Shown piece after piece: positions 33,430-41,823 of a stretch of 57,139 bases of DNA. The translations under genes were made by a program, and so were the position numbers. A model generated the notes under the pieces. It saw only the letters and a list, made by a program, of their open reading frames with translations. It was not told the origin of the DNA and searched no databases. Every line of letters starts with the position of its first letter. Positions within the stretch are counted from its first letter, which is position 1. The DNA is taken from positions 1 through 57,139 of the forward strand of contig NZ_FXAN01000110.1 in assembly GCF_900176645.1 (NCBI RefSeq), written 5' to 3'. The stretch comes from Burkholderia singularis (GTDB taxonomy: Bacteria; Pseudomonadota; Gammaproteobacteria; Burkholderiales; Burkholderiaceae).

Positions 33430-36309
33430 ATGACTGATCTGTCCATTCCCGCCGATCCGGCCACGGTGACGCTGCGCATCGAAGGCATGACGTGCGACGG
33501 CTGCAAGACCCGCGTCGAGCACGCACTCGCCCGCGTGCCGGGCGTGAGCCGCGTGCGCGTCGATCTTGCCGCCGGCATCGCGAAGCTCGACACCACGCCC
33601 GCGCTCGATCCGGCCGGCCTGCTCGACGCGCTCAGCGCCGCCGGATATCGCGCGACATTCGCGCCGTCGCCCGCCGAACGGCGTGAAGCCGGCGCCCGCG
33701 CCGAAGAAAACCATCGCGACGACGAAAGCGAACACGGCGGCAGCCGCCATGCCGTTCGGGTTGCGACAACCGTTTCGCTCGACATCGGCGGGATGACCTG
33801 CGCATCGTGCGCCGGGCGCGTCGAAAAGGCGCTGTCGCGCGTTCCCGGCGTGGTAAGCGCGTCGGTCAACCTCGCCACCGAAAAGGCGACGGTCGATGCC
33901 GCCCGCGGCGTCGGCACCGCCACGCTCGTTGACGCCGTGCGCCGCGCCGGCTACCGCGCTTCGGCAATCGACGATCAGTCGGCAACCACCACGGCTTCCG
34001 TCGCCGCGACCGCGCCACCCGCGCCGTCGCCGGTCGTCATCGAACTCGACATCGGCGGGATGACCTGCGCATCGTGCGCCGGGCGCGTCGAAAAGGCGCT
34101 GTCGCGCGTTCCCGGCGTGGTAAGCGCGTCGGTCAACCTCGCCACCGAAAAGGCGACGGTCGATGCCGCCCGCGGCGTCGGCACCGCCACGCTCGTCGAT
34201 GCCGTGCGCCGCGCCGGCTACCGCGCTTCGGCAATCGACGGCATCGCGCGGCCTACCGTCGAGACCGCCGAGACCAGCGCCTCCACTGCGTCGCCTCCGC
34301 CGTCGGCACCCGCCACCCATTCGGGCGCCGGCGAGCGCAAGCTCGCCGAAGCCCAGCGCGAGCGCGGGCTGATGATCGCGTCCGCCGTGCTGAGCGCCCC
34401 GCTCGTGTGGCCGATGCTGGTCGCGCCGTTCGGCATCGACGCCACGCTGCCCGCATCGCTGCAGCTCGTATTGGCCTCGATCGTCCAGTTCGGCCTCGGC
34501 GCGCGCTTCTACCGCGCCGCCTGGCACGCGCTCATCGCGCGCGCCGGCAACATGGATCTGCTCGTCGCGCTCGGCACGTCAGCCGCATACGGCCTGAGCC
34601 TCTGGTTGATGTTGCGCGGCGAGCCCGGCCATCCCGCGCATCTGTACTTCGAGGCGAGCGCCGTAATCATCACGCTCGTGCGTCTGGGCAAATGGCTCGA
34701 AGCACGCGCGAAGCGGCAAACCACCGACGCGATCCGCGCGCTCGACGCATTGCGCCCCGAGCGCGCACGCGTCGTCGAGCACGGCGTCGAGCGCGACGTC
34801 CCGCTCGCGCAAGTGCGCGTGGGCACGAGCGTGCGCGTGCGGCCAGGCGAGCGCATCCCGGTCGACGGCCGGATCGCGTCGGGCCTCACCCATGTCGACG
34901 AATCGCTGATCACCGGCGAAAGTTTGCCCGTGCCGAAGCAGCCGGGCGAACGCGTGACCGCCGGCTCGATCAACGGCGAGGGCGCGCTCACTGTCGAGAC
35001 GACCGCGATCGGCGCCGAGACGGCGCTCGCGCGAATCATCCGGCTCGTGGAATCGGCACAGGCCGGGAAAGCGCCAATCCAACGTCTTGTCGATCGCGTG
35101 AGCGCCGTGTTCGTGCCCGCGATCATCGCGCTCGCGCTCGTCACGCTCGCCGGCTGGCTCGCCGCGGGCGCGAGCGCCGAAACGGCGGTACTCAATGCCG
35201 TGGCGGTACTCGTGATCGCGTGCCCCTGCGCGCTCGGCCTCGCGACACCCGCCGCGATCATGGCCGGCACCGGCGCCGCCGCGCGGCGCGGCGTGCTGAT
35301 CAAGGATGCACTCGCGCTCGAACTCGCGCAGCGCACCCGCATCGTCGCGTTCGATAAAACCGGCACGCTGACCGAAGGCCGGCCCACTGTCACGGCGCTC
35401 GAGGCGATCGAGATCCCGCACGCCGATGCGCTGGCGCTCGCGGCCGCCGTCCAGCGCGACAGCACGCATCCGCTCGCGCGGGCCGTTGCCGCCGCGTTCG
35501 CCGCCGACATCGCCGCGCGCCGCTCGCCATTCGCGGATGCGCCGGCACACGCGCCGCGCGCGGTCGCCGGGCGTGGCGTCGAAGCGAACATCGACGGGCA
35601 ACTGATCGCATTCGGCAGCACGCGCTGGCGCGACGAACTCGGCATCGGCGTACCGGCCGGCATCGCGCAGCGCGCGGCGGCGCTGGAAGCGGCGGGCCAT
35701 ACCGTATCGTGGCTGATGCGCATCGACGTGCCGCGCGCCGCGCTCGCGCTCGTCGCATTCGGCGACACCGTCAAGCCTCAGGCGCGCACGGCAATCGAGC
35801 GGCTGGCGGCGCGCGGCATACGCAGCGCGCTCGTCACCGGCGACAATCGCGGCAGCGCCGAGGCCGTGGCCGCGTCGCTCGGCATCGATGACGTTCACGC
35901 GCAGGTGCTGCCTGACGACAAGGCGCGCGTCGTCGCCCAGATGAAGCAAAAGGCGGGCGGCGGCATGGTCGCGATGGTCGGCGACGGCATCAACGACGCG
36001 CCCGCACTCGCCGCCGCCGACGTCGGCATCGCGATGGCGACGGGCACCGACGTCGCGATGCACACCGCCGGCATCACGCTGATGCGCGGCGATCCCGCGC
36101 TGGTCGCCGACGCGATCGACATCTCGCGCCGCACCTACCGCAAAATCCAGCAAAATCTGTTCTGGGCGTTCGCCTACAACCTGATCGGCATTCCGCTCGC
36201 CGCGCTCGGCTGGCTGAACCCGATGATCGCCGGCGCGGCAATGGCGTTTTCGAGCGTGAGCGTCGTCGCCAATGCGCTGCTGCTGCGTCGATGGAAAGGA
36301 AAAGCATGA
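33430..36309 (+). CDS. copA: Copper-exporting P1B-type ATPase with three N-terminal metal-binding domains
   Basis: A 959-residue copper pump. Three heavy-metal-associated domains carry MTCDGC (residues 20-25), MTCASC (122-127) and MTCASC (211-216). The catalytic part has the transport motif CPC (598-600), the phosphorylated Asp642 in FDKTGTLTEG, HP in STHPLARAVA, and VGDGINDAP near residue 852. It expels Cu(I) from the cytoplasm. Domains 2 and 3 are the same at protein level and nearly so at DNA level, so one arose by recent duplication. Starts at ATG 33430 with a weak ribosome site. Its TGA overlaps the next start (ATGA), linking it to a DUF4087 protein. Confidence 0.95.
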   Translation: MTDLSIPADPATVTLRIEGMTCDGCKTRVEHALARVPGVSRVRVDLAAGIAKLDTTPALDPAGLLDALSAAGYRATFAPSPAERREAGARAEENHRDDESEHGGSRHAVRVATTVSLDIGGMTCASCAGRVEKALSRVPGVVSASVNLATEKATVDAARGVGTATLVDAVRRAGYRASAIDDQSATTTASVAATAPPAPSPVVIELDIGGMTCASCAGRVEKALSRVPGVVSASVNLATEKATVDAARGVGTATLVDAVRRAGYRASAIDGIARPTVETAETSASTASPPPSAPATHSGAGERKLAEAQRERGLMIASAVLSAPLVWPMLVAPFGIDATLPASLQLVLASIVQFGLGARFYRAAWHALIARAGNMDLLVALGTSAAYGLSLWLMLRGEPGHPAHLYFEASAVIITLVRLGKWLEARAKRQTTDAIRALDALRPERARVVEHGVERDVPLAQVRVGTSVRVRPGERIPVDGRIASGLTHVDESLITGESLPVPKQPGERVTAGSINGEGALTVETTAIGAETALARIIRLVESAQAGKAPIQRLVDRVSAVFVPAIIALALVTLAGWLAAGASAETAVLNAVAVLVIACPCALGLATPAAIMAGTGAAARRGVLIKDALALELAQRTRIVAFDKTGTLTEGRPTVTALEAIEIPHADALALAAAVQRDSTHPLARAVAAAFAADIAARRSPFADAPAHAPRAVAGRGVEANIDGQLIAFGSTRWRDELGIGVPAGIAQRAAALEAAGHTVSWLMRIDVPRAALALVAFGDTVKPQARTAIERLAARGIRSALVTGDNRGSAEAVAASLGIDDVHAQVLPDDKARVVAQMKQKAGGGMVAMVGDGINDAPALAAADVGIAMATGTDVAMHTAGITLMRGDPALVADAIDISRRTYRKIQQNLFWAFAYNLIGIPLAALGWLNPMIAGAAMAFSSVSVVANALLLRRWKGKA
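33778..33973 (+). repeat. Tandem HMA-domain duplication, copy 1
   Basis: These 196 bases are repeated 267 bases downstream with only two differences, at 33930 and 33933, both silent. The copy encodes the whole second HMA domain of CopA from LDIGGMTCASC to YRASAID. Confidence 0.95.
34045..34240 (+). repeat. Tandem HMA-domain duplication, copy 2
   Basis: Second copy of the 196-base block (194 identical positions), encoding the third HMA domain. The 71 bases between copies encode an Ala/Thr/Pro-rich linker that is not duplicated. Confidence 0.95.
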
Positions 36310-36740
36310 TGCGTGCCCCGGTGGCCAATGCAGCGTGCCGCCAGCGCCGCGACACCCGCATACGGCAACGCGCGCTTCGTGCGGTGCTCACGCTCGCGGC
36401 GATCGCCGCCGGGCTCGGCCTGCCGCACACGGGCGCGGCCGAAATCCGCTGCGGCTGGCTGGAAAATCCGACGCCAGGAAACTGGTGGCTGACGGACCGC
36501 CACGGCTCATGGACACTCAGCGTGATGGGCGGCCCCGAGGCCGAAGGCATGGACCGGCTTCCCGACATCGCGGGCGATCAATACGTGCAGACGAACGGCC
36601 ACCACGGCTACGGATGCGCATGTCTGACCGTGGTTAGCCACAAGCGGACGCAACGCATCGTGAAGGTGCTCAAAGCGCGGCAATTGCCGCTGTCGGCGTG
36701 CAGACGGGACGAGCGGCTCAACGAACCGTCTCGCGAATGA
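36306..36740 (+). CDS. Secreted DUF4087-like protein co-translated with copA
   Basis: A 144-residue exported protein: basic N-terminus, then ALRAVLTLAAIAAGLGLPHTG as signal peptide, then AEIRCGWLENPTPGNWWLTDRHGSW, the opening of DUF4087 proteins, and GYGCACLTVV. The ATG at 36306 overlaps the copA stop (ATGA). Function of the family is not known; the coupling to copA and three Cys residues in the mature part suggest, but do not show, a role in periplasmic copper handling. Confidence 0.75.
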   Translation: MMRAPVANAACRQRRDTRIRQRALRAVLTLAAIAAGLGLPHTGAAEIRCGWLENPTPGNWWLTDRHGSWTLSVMGGPEAEGMDRLPDIAGDQYVQTNGHHGYGCACLTVVSHKRTQRIVKVLKARQLPLSACRRDERLNEPSRE

Positions 36741-36769
36741 GCGGGGCCGAGCGCGGCGCGATTCGCGCG

Positions 36770-37249
36770 TTAAACCGGCGTGATCGACTTGACGAACGTC
36801 GTCGTCATCGCTGTGAAGCCCAGTGCTCGATACAGCGCGAGCGCCGCGCTGTTGTGATTGAACACCGACAGACCGATCTCGGTCACGCGCAATCGCCGTG
36901 CGTCGTCCTCGAGCATCTGTAGCACGCGCGTAGCCCAGCCTTGACGGCGATAAGCCGGATCGATTTCGAGATCGTAGATGAACAACGACCGATGCGGCCC
37001 TTCGCTGGCCGTGCCATACCAGAGATAGCCAAGCGCGAGGCGGTCGCTGGGGTCGCTGAGTGTCAGCAGCGTCTGATCGTCGGTCAGCAGGCCATCGGGC
37101 AACAGTGTATCGATGCAGGCGAGCGCGCGCTCGCCGGCTTCGTCCGCCGTGCTCTGCCCGGACGCGATCAAATCCTGAGCGTAGCCGCGCGCCGCGCGCA
37201 GCCGGTACTCGCGAAATTCCGTCTGGGTCATCGGGCGCATCTCGAGCAT
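36770..37249 (-). CDS. GNAT family N-acetyltransferase
   Basis: A 159-residue acetyltransferase. IYDLEIDPAYRRQGWATRVLQML holds the acetyl-CoA motif (RRQGWA), and GLSVFNHNSAALALYRALGF is the conserved C-terminal motif. AGGTGGGC precedes the ATG at 37249. Substrate unknown. Convergent with the copA/DUF4087 operon. Confidence 0.88.
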   Translation of the reverse strand: MLEMRPMTQTEFREYRLRAARGYAQDLIASGQSTADEAGERALACIDTLLPDGLLTDDQTLLTLSDPSDRLALGYLWYGTASEGPHRSLFIYDLEIDPAYRRQGWATRVLQMLEDDARRLRVTEIGLSVFNHNSAALALYRALGFTAMTTTFVKSITPV

Positions 37250-37255
37250 GCCCAC

Positions 37256-37607
37256 CTGTTTGGACGAGCGGAAACACTACCCAGTGTAGCGGGCCGAGTG
37301 CGATCACGCGAATCGGGAGGCCGGAAGCGGATCAGGCAGACAGATGGGATGCCGAGCCGATCGGACGCCCGATCCGGCATTCACGAACGAGCCGGCCCGC
37401 TACGCCGCGCCGTGCTCAGCGGTAAACGAACCGCGTCAGCGTGTGCGGCGGCGCGAAACGGCGTTTCGACGGACGTGCGATTTCATTGCACCGCGCTACG
37501 GCACGGATGCTGCCGCTACTCCCGATCGAGCGGCGTGTTGCCGGGCCGGTGTTGGCAAACCGGGCAAAGCGCCGGCTCGCCAATACGCGCCGTGCCGCGC
37601 AGCGGCT
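37256..37607. other. Intergenic stretch without a convincing gene
   Basis: About 350 bases. Frames are open but with random composition; no RNA gene or clear regulatory site was recognised. Confidence 0.45.
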
Positions 37608-37763
37608 TTAGCGGCGGATCAAGCCGAATTGCGCGACTTGCGACTTGCGCCGGCGCTCGGCCTCAGCGTGGCGAGCCTTGTACGAATAATCGGCATCGAG
37701 CGGCAGGTGCGGGGAGACGAAAAGATCTTCGATCTTTTGAAGCAGCGCGAAAATGAGGCTCAT
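37608..37763 (-). CDS. 51-residue conserved small protein
   Basis: The frame starts MSLIFALLQKIEDLFVSPHL and ends RRRKSQVAQFGLIRR. It has an amphipathic N-terminal helix, a Pro/Asp turn, then a basic helix. CCAGGAGTCGCAT before the ATG at 37763 is a strong ribosome site. The short length, the Leu/Phe-rich opening and the position behind repeated palindromes resemble small DUF3563-like Burkholderia proteins, but I cannot confirm the family. Confidence 0.65.
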   Translation of the reverse strand: MSLIFALLQKIEDLFVSPHLPLDADYSYKARHAEAERRRKSQVAQFGLIRR

Positions 37764-37786
37764 ATGCGACTCCTGGCAACGAGTGA

Positions 37787-37828
37787 CTAGGGTTTTCCCT
37801 TAGTCATCATTCTAGGGGTTTTCCCTAG
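37787..37828 (-). promoter_or_regulatory. Two copies of a 17-base palindrome upstream of the 51-aa gene
   Basis: CTAGGGTTTTCCCTTAG (37787-37803) and CTAGGGGTTTTCCCTAG (37812-37828) are two copies of TAGGG-TTTT-CCCTA, 25 bases apart, directly before the 51-aa gene. Each has exact inverted arms around a TTTT centre. They look like a pair of operator sites for one dimeric regulator; the TAGGG/CCCTA arms recall sites of LuxR-type response regulators. Confidence 0.65.
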
Positions 37829-37932
37829 ATTTGCCTAGTGCGCCGCAGCAATTACGCCACGCGATCTACGTTTCGCGCGTGTTTTCAGATCTGTTCGTTG
37901 TAGCGTCGCAACATCGCCATCCGTCCCGCTGT

Positions 37933-39387
37933 TCAACGTCCGTGGTATGGCCGCTTGACCGGCTTGGCCGCGCCGGCGAGACGATTCGTCAGCCGTCCGA
38001 CCTGCTCGCCCTGCTCGTCCAGGCGCTGCGACAGCGTCACGAGGCTCGCCTGTTGCGATATCTGCTCGGCGACGAGCCTGTCGATCCGTTGCTGCAATGC
38101 AACGGATTCGCTGCGCAGCCGCGAAGCCTGCATCGATTGAACAATCAGCCCGGCGATCGAAAGCAACACCATCACGCCGAGCCCGAGCAGCAGGCGATTG
38201 ACGCGGCGCCTCTGCGCGTCGGCCGCCCGGCGCATATCGGAGATTTCCGTCTGTAGCACGCGTAACTTGTCCGCGAGCGGGCGGAGGTGCGTATCGATGT
38301 CGGGGGCGGCGCAGGGCGGCGTCCCCGGCGGATCGCAACCGGGGGCGGCGGACTCATGGGCGGGCGGCGTCTGATCGCCGGACAGCGATGCCGATGCCGA
38401 GGCGGCGGCCACGTGCGAAGCGGATGCGGTGCCGGACGCCGCACTGCCGCTTGCCGCCCGCGATTCCGATTCGGGTGACGGTATCGCGGGCTCCGGCTTG
38501 GCCGAAGCATCCGCCGCGCGCCGCTTCGGCGCGAGCGCTGCCGGCGCCCCCCGCCGTCCCGGCGATTTCGGCTCAGACTTCGCGCGCTTCGAATGGGTGC
38601 GAGGCGCCGAAGCCGTCTGCCGCCGTGCCGAGGATTCGGAACCGGCCGCCGCAGTTTCGGCGTCGATAGCTGGACGGCCGGCGCGCAACGAAATGTCCGC
38701 TTCGGCGCGAGCGCCCGATACGGCCGGATCGACGCTGGCCGATGTTCGCTCGCGTTCGCCCGGCATGGTGGTGAGCTGCGCGGCGGCATCGTGTGCCGTC
38801 GCGCGGGCATCACGGCCCGCGTCGCCTGCCGGCACAGCAAAGGCTCCCGCAGCCTGCGCGGCCCGCGGATCATCGGCCCGTTCGCTAGCGGGAGCGGCGG
38901 CGTGTTGCGACTGCGGCGTCACCGCGCGGCTGTCAAGCTCAACGTCGCTACCGGTCACCGCTTGCGCGCTGGCGGCCGTCACGTCGCCGCCCGCCCCGTG
39001 TGCCGTCGCGCCGCCCTCCGTGCCATCCGCGTCGTGCGCGGGCCACTGAACCGCCGCACCGGCATCCGCGCCGCCCGTTTCACGCGCATCGCCGGCCGGC
39101 CAATCGAAACCTTCGAAGCTGCGCTGCCGCTCGTCCACGTCGGCCTTCTCCGGCTGCACCGACCCGCGCGCCGCCGAGGACGGCTTCGCGCCGGGACGAA
39201 CGCCGCCGAACAGATCGAGCGTGCGATCGTCGCGACCGGCGTCGCCGGGCGCCGCGTCGTGCGCCATCGGAGCCGCCGCTCGCGACGGCGCGCGGCTGTC
39301 GGCTGCCACCGCACGCGGCCGCTTCGCAGCGGACGAACGGGGCAAGCGGGAAGAGCGGAGATGGGAAGAAGTTGCGGAATCGGTCAT
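37933..39387 (-). CDS. Ala-rich protein with C-terminal membrane helix and coiled coil
   Basis: A 484-residue protein. Residues 1 to about 340 are Ala/Arg/Ser-rich, low complexity and probably disordered. Then comes a helical stretch (HLRPLADKLRVLQTEISDMR), one membrane helix (LLLGLGVMVLLSIAGLIVQ, residues 399-417), and a coiled coil (ALQQRIDRLVAEQISQQASL; VTLSQRLDEQGEQVGRLTNR). I do not recognise a family. The start at 39387 (MTDSATSSHL) is tentative. Codon use is typical of the genome, which supports it as coding despite the odd composition. Confidence 0.6.
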   Translation of the reverse strand: MTDSATSSHLRSSRLPRSSAAKRPRAVAADSRAPSRAAAPMAHDAAPGDAGRDDRTLDLFGGVRPGAKPSSAARGSVQPEKADVDERQRSFEGFDWPAGDARETGGADAGAAVQWPAHDADGTEGGATAHGAGGDVTAASAQAVTGSDVELDSRAVTPQSQHAAAPASERADDPRAAQAAGAFAVPAGDAGRDARATAHDAAAQLTTMPGERERTSASVDPAVSGARAEADISLRAGRPAIDAETAAAGSESSARRQTASAPRTHSKRAKSEPKSPGRRGAPAALAPKRRAADASAKPEPAIPSPESESRAASGSAASGTASASHVAAASASASLSGDQTPPAHESAAPGCDPPGTPPCAAPDIDTHLRPLADKLRVLQTEISDMRRAADAQRRRVNRLLLGLGVMVLLSIAGLIVQSMQASRLRSESVALQQRIDRLVAEQISQQASLVTLSQRLDEQGEQVGRLTNRLAGAAKPVKRPYHGR

Positions 39388-39582
39388 GGATCGAGCAGCA
39401 GCACGCCGCATGCGCACCGGACAAATCTGTGAACAATGTCGGGAACCCGCATTGTCTCACGCCAGGGTGCCGGCACTGCGGCGCGCCCGCCACATGCCGA
39501 AGCCGGCATCCGCCGGGGCCGGCCCCGCATGCCGCTGCATGCCCCTCCAACCCGCCTTCACGCTGTCGGACAAACGCGCGCG

Positions 39583-40278
39583 TCATCCGTCCTGCAACAC
39601 GCCGTGCCGCTCGCGAAAGCCCTTCACGCCCGGCAATTGCCTCAAACGCTTGCAAATGCTCTCGTATTCGATGTCCGATACGCGGCTCAACGCGATCGTC
39701 ACGTCGTCGCGATCGGCCGAATCGCTGCTTTGCTGGACGATGAATTGCTTGACGCGCGCGCTGTCGATGCCGAGCGCATCGTGCAACGATGCGAGCGTCA
39801 ATGCGCCGCGCTCGACGCTCAACGACAGATGGCGGCGCTGGCGCACGGTAAGGTAGCGACGCTCGAGCGGCTTGAGGCCCGCGAGAATGATCAGGATGAT
39901 GACCGTCGCCGCGATCGCCGCCACATACAGGCCGCCGCCGACCGCCAGCCCGACGGCCGCCACCGACCATAGGCTCGCCGCCGTCGTGAGGCCACGGACG
40001 ATCTCGCCGCGCAGCAGGATCGATCCTGCCCCCAGAAAGCCGATCCCCGACACCACCTGCGCGGCCATCCGCGACGGATCGAGATCGACGTGCGGCCGCC
40101 CGAGCACGTCGGCAAAGCCGAACGCGGACACAATCATGATGAGCGCCGAGCCGACGCAAACGAGCATGTGCGTGCGCAGCCCTGCCGCCCACGACAGCCG
40201 CCCGCGCTCGATGCCGATGACGCTGCCCAGCCCCGCCGCGAGAATCAGCCGCATGATCAATTCGAGATTGTTCTGCAT
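39583..40278 (-). CDS. MgtC/SapB family membrane protein
   Basis: A 231-residue protein. The N-terminal membrane domain has RLILAAGLGSVIGIERGRLSWAAGLRTHML, then VVSGIGFLGAGSILLRG and VRGLTTAASLWSVAAVGLAVG, all hallmarks of MgtC/SapB. The C-terminal part (HLSLSVERGALTLASLHDAL; VSDIEYESICKRL) is the ACT-like soluble domain. MgtC proteins help growth at low magnesium and modulate the F1Fo ATPase in some pathogens. AAGGAGGGCGGAAA before ATG at 40278 gives a near-perfect ribosome site. Divergent from the AGE epimerase. Confidence 0.92.
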   Translation of the reverse strand: MQNNLELIMRLILAAGLGSVIGIERGRLSWAAGLRTHMLVCVGSALIMIVSAFGFADVLGRPHVDLDPSRMAAQVVSGIGFLGAGSILLRGEIVRGLTTAASLWSVAAVGLAVGGGLYVAAIAATVIILIILAGLKPLERRYLTVRQRRHLSLSVERGALTLASLHDALGIDSARVKQFIVQQSSDSADRDDVTIALSRVSDIEYESICKRLRQLPGVKGFRERHGVLQDG

Positions 40279-40388
40279 TTTCCGCCCTCCTTTTTTCGGC
40301 GGCGGCCGAGCGCATGCTTTATCCTTGCCGCTCGGCCCGCCTCGGCGGCCGCCGCGTTTTTCCGTCGTCAACCGCGCCGTCATCCGCC

Positions 40389-41495
40389 ATGCCCATATCC
40401 GATTCTGCCTCCGAGCAAGCCGCGCAATTGCGCCGTCATTTCGCGCAAATCGTCTTGCCGCTCTGGCGCGGACCCGGCTTCAATCCGGCGCTGCAACTGC
40501 CGTTCGAGGCCGTCGCGCCACACACGCATGCGCCGCTGCCCGTCGCCCGGTATCGCGCGATGGCCTGTGCCCGCCAGCTCTTCGTGTTCGCGCGCGCCAA
40601 CGATGCGGCGCATGCGCACACGCTGTTCGCCGCATTGTGCCGCCACTTCCGCGATCCGCGCCACGATGGCTGGTTTTACAGCATCGACGCGCACGGCGCG
40701 CCGCTCGAGCGGACGAAGGATCTGTATACGCACGCGTTCGTCGTGTTCGCATGCGCCGAATACTTTGCGGCGTTCGGCAACCGCGACGCGCGCAACATTG
40801 CGCAACACACGGCGGCACTGATCGTCGAGCGCTTCGCGCGCCAGCGCGGCGACGCATTGCTCGACGCCGCACGCAGCGAGGATTTCGCCGAAACGACGAG
40901 TGCGCCGCTACAAAATCCGCTGATGCACCTGACCGAAGGCTGGCTTGCGGCAAGCCGCGCATTCGGCGACGTCGCATTCGACGACGCGCTGCTGCACACC
41001 GTGCAAGCGGTCGAACGCGCGTTCGTCGCACCGCGCACCGGCTGCGTCGCGGAACTGCCGCTCGGCAGTGCCGACAACCGGTTCGAGCCCGGTCATCAAT
41101 TCGAATGGTTCTATCTGGTCAGCGCGGCAGGCGCCCGGCTCGCGGCCACGAGCCTGCCCGACGCGCTCGCCCGCGCGTATGCGTTCGCGCAACGGCATGG
41201 CGTCGATCCGCAGACGGGCGGCGTCTGCGCGGCGCTTGACGAGCACGGCGCATGCATCGACAGCACGCAACGGATCTGGGCGCAAACGGAGTATCTGCGC
41301 GCGCTCGCGACGCACGGCGGCAGCGGGCCGGATGCGCTTGCGCAGCAGGCCGAGCGCTTTCGCACACGCTTCCTGCATCCGCGCGGCTGGCACGAATGCA
41401 AGACCGCGCGAGGCGACGTGTCACGCGCGGATATGCCGTCGACCACGCCCTATCACCTCGCGACCGCTTATGCGGCGTTACCCTCGAGCGATTGA
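40389..41495 (+). CDS. AGE family epimerase/isomerase
   Basis: A 368-residue alpha/alpha barrel protein of the N-acylglucosamine 2-epimerase/mannose isomerase family. WYSID-type (DGWFYSIDAHGAPLERTKDLYTHAF), NPLMHLTEGWLAA, GHQFEWFYLV and RIWAQTEYLRA are the conserved blocks, holding the His residues of the active site. It probably interconverts hexoses such as mannose and fructose. The start at 40389 is at the first conserved helix; no strong ribosome site is seen. Single-gene unit. Confidence 0.85.
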   Translation: MPISDSASEQAAQLRRHFAQIVLPLWRGPGFNPALQLPFEAVAPHTHAPLPVARYRAMACARQLFVFARANDAAHAHTLFAALCRHFRDPRHDGWFYSIDAHGAPLERTKDLYTHAFVVFACAEYFAAFGNRDARNIAQHTAALIVERFARQRGDALLDAARSEDFAETTSAPLQNPLMHLTEGWLAASRAFGDVAFDDALLHTVQAVERAFVAPRTGCVAELPLGSADNRFEPGHQFEWFYLVSAAGARLAATSLPDALARAYAFAQRHGVDPQTGGVCAALDEHGACIDSTQRIWAQTEYLRALATHGGSGPDALAQQAERFRTRFLHPRGWHECKTARGDVSRADMPSTTPYHLATAYAALPSSD

Positions 41496-41496
41496 C

Positions 41497-41517
41497 CGGC
41501 CGGCCAAGGCCCGGCCG
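41497..41517 (+). terminator. GC hairpin after the AGE epimerase
   Basis: CGGCCGG, 7-base loop, CCGGCCG: a perfect 7-bp stem directly at the stop codon. The remaining bases up to 41823 hold no convincing gene. Confidence 0.5.
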
Positions 41518-41823
41518 CGAAGGCACCGCGCGCCGCCAGCCTCGAACGGCAGTGCGCCGCGCGCCTTCCGTCGCGGCATCCTGCTGCGACCGCTTATGCA
41601 GCGCGGCTCGTGGATGAGCGACGGCGCGGGCGGCCAGGCGCGGCCGTCGGCCGCACAACGACGCCCCGCGCGCCATCGCGCCTCAAACGGGAGCACGCCC
41701 CGCGTTACGTGTCACGTGCCGAAGCCCCGGCAAGCAGCGGCTTGCCCGCTCGAGCCGCCGCGCCACGCACGCGCGCATCGCGCCGCCGCGCCTGGTCGCC
41801 GTTACTCTTTCGTCACGCCCTCG

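Noticed and set aside
37608..37763. Firm assignment of the 51-aa protein to DUF3563
   Set aside because: Size and helix pattern fit, but the sequence cannot be matched with certainty without a profile search.
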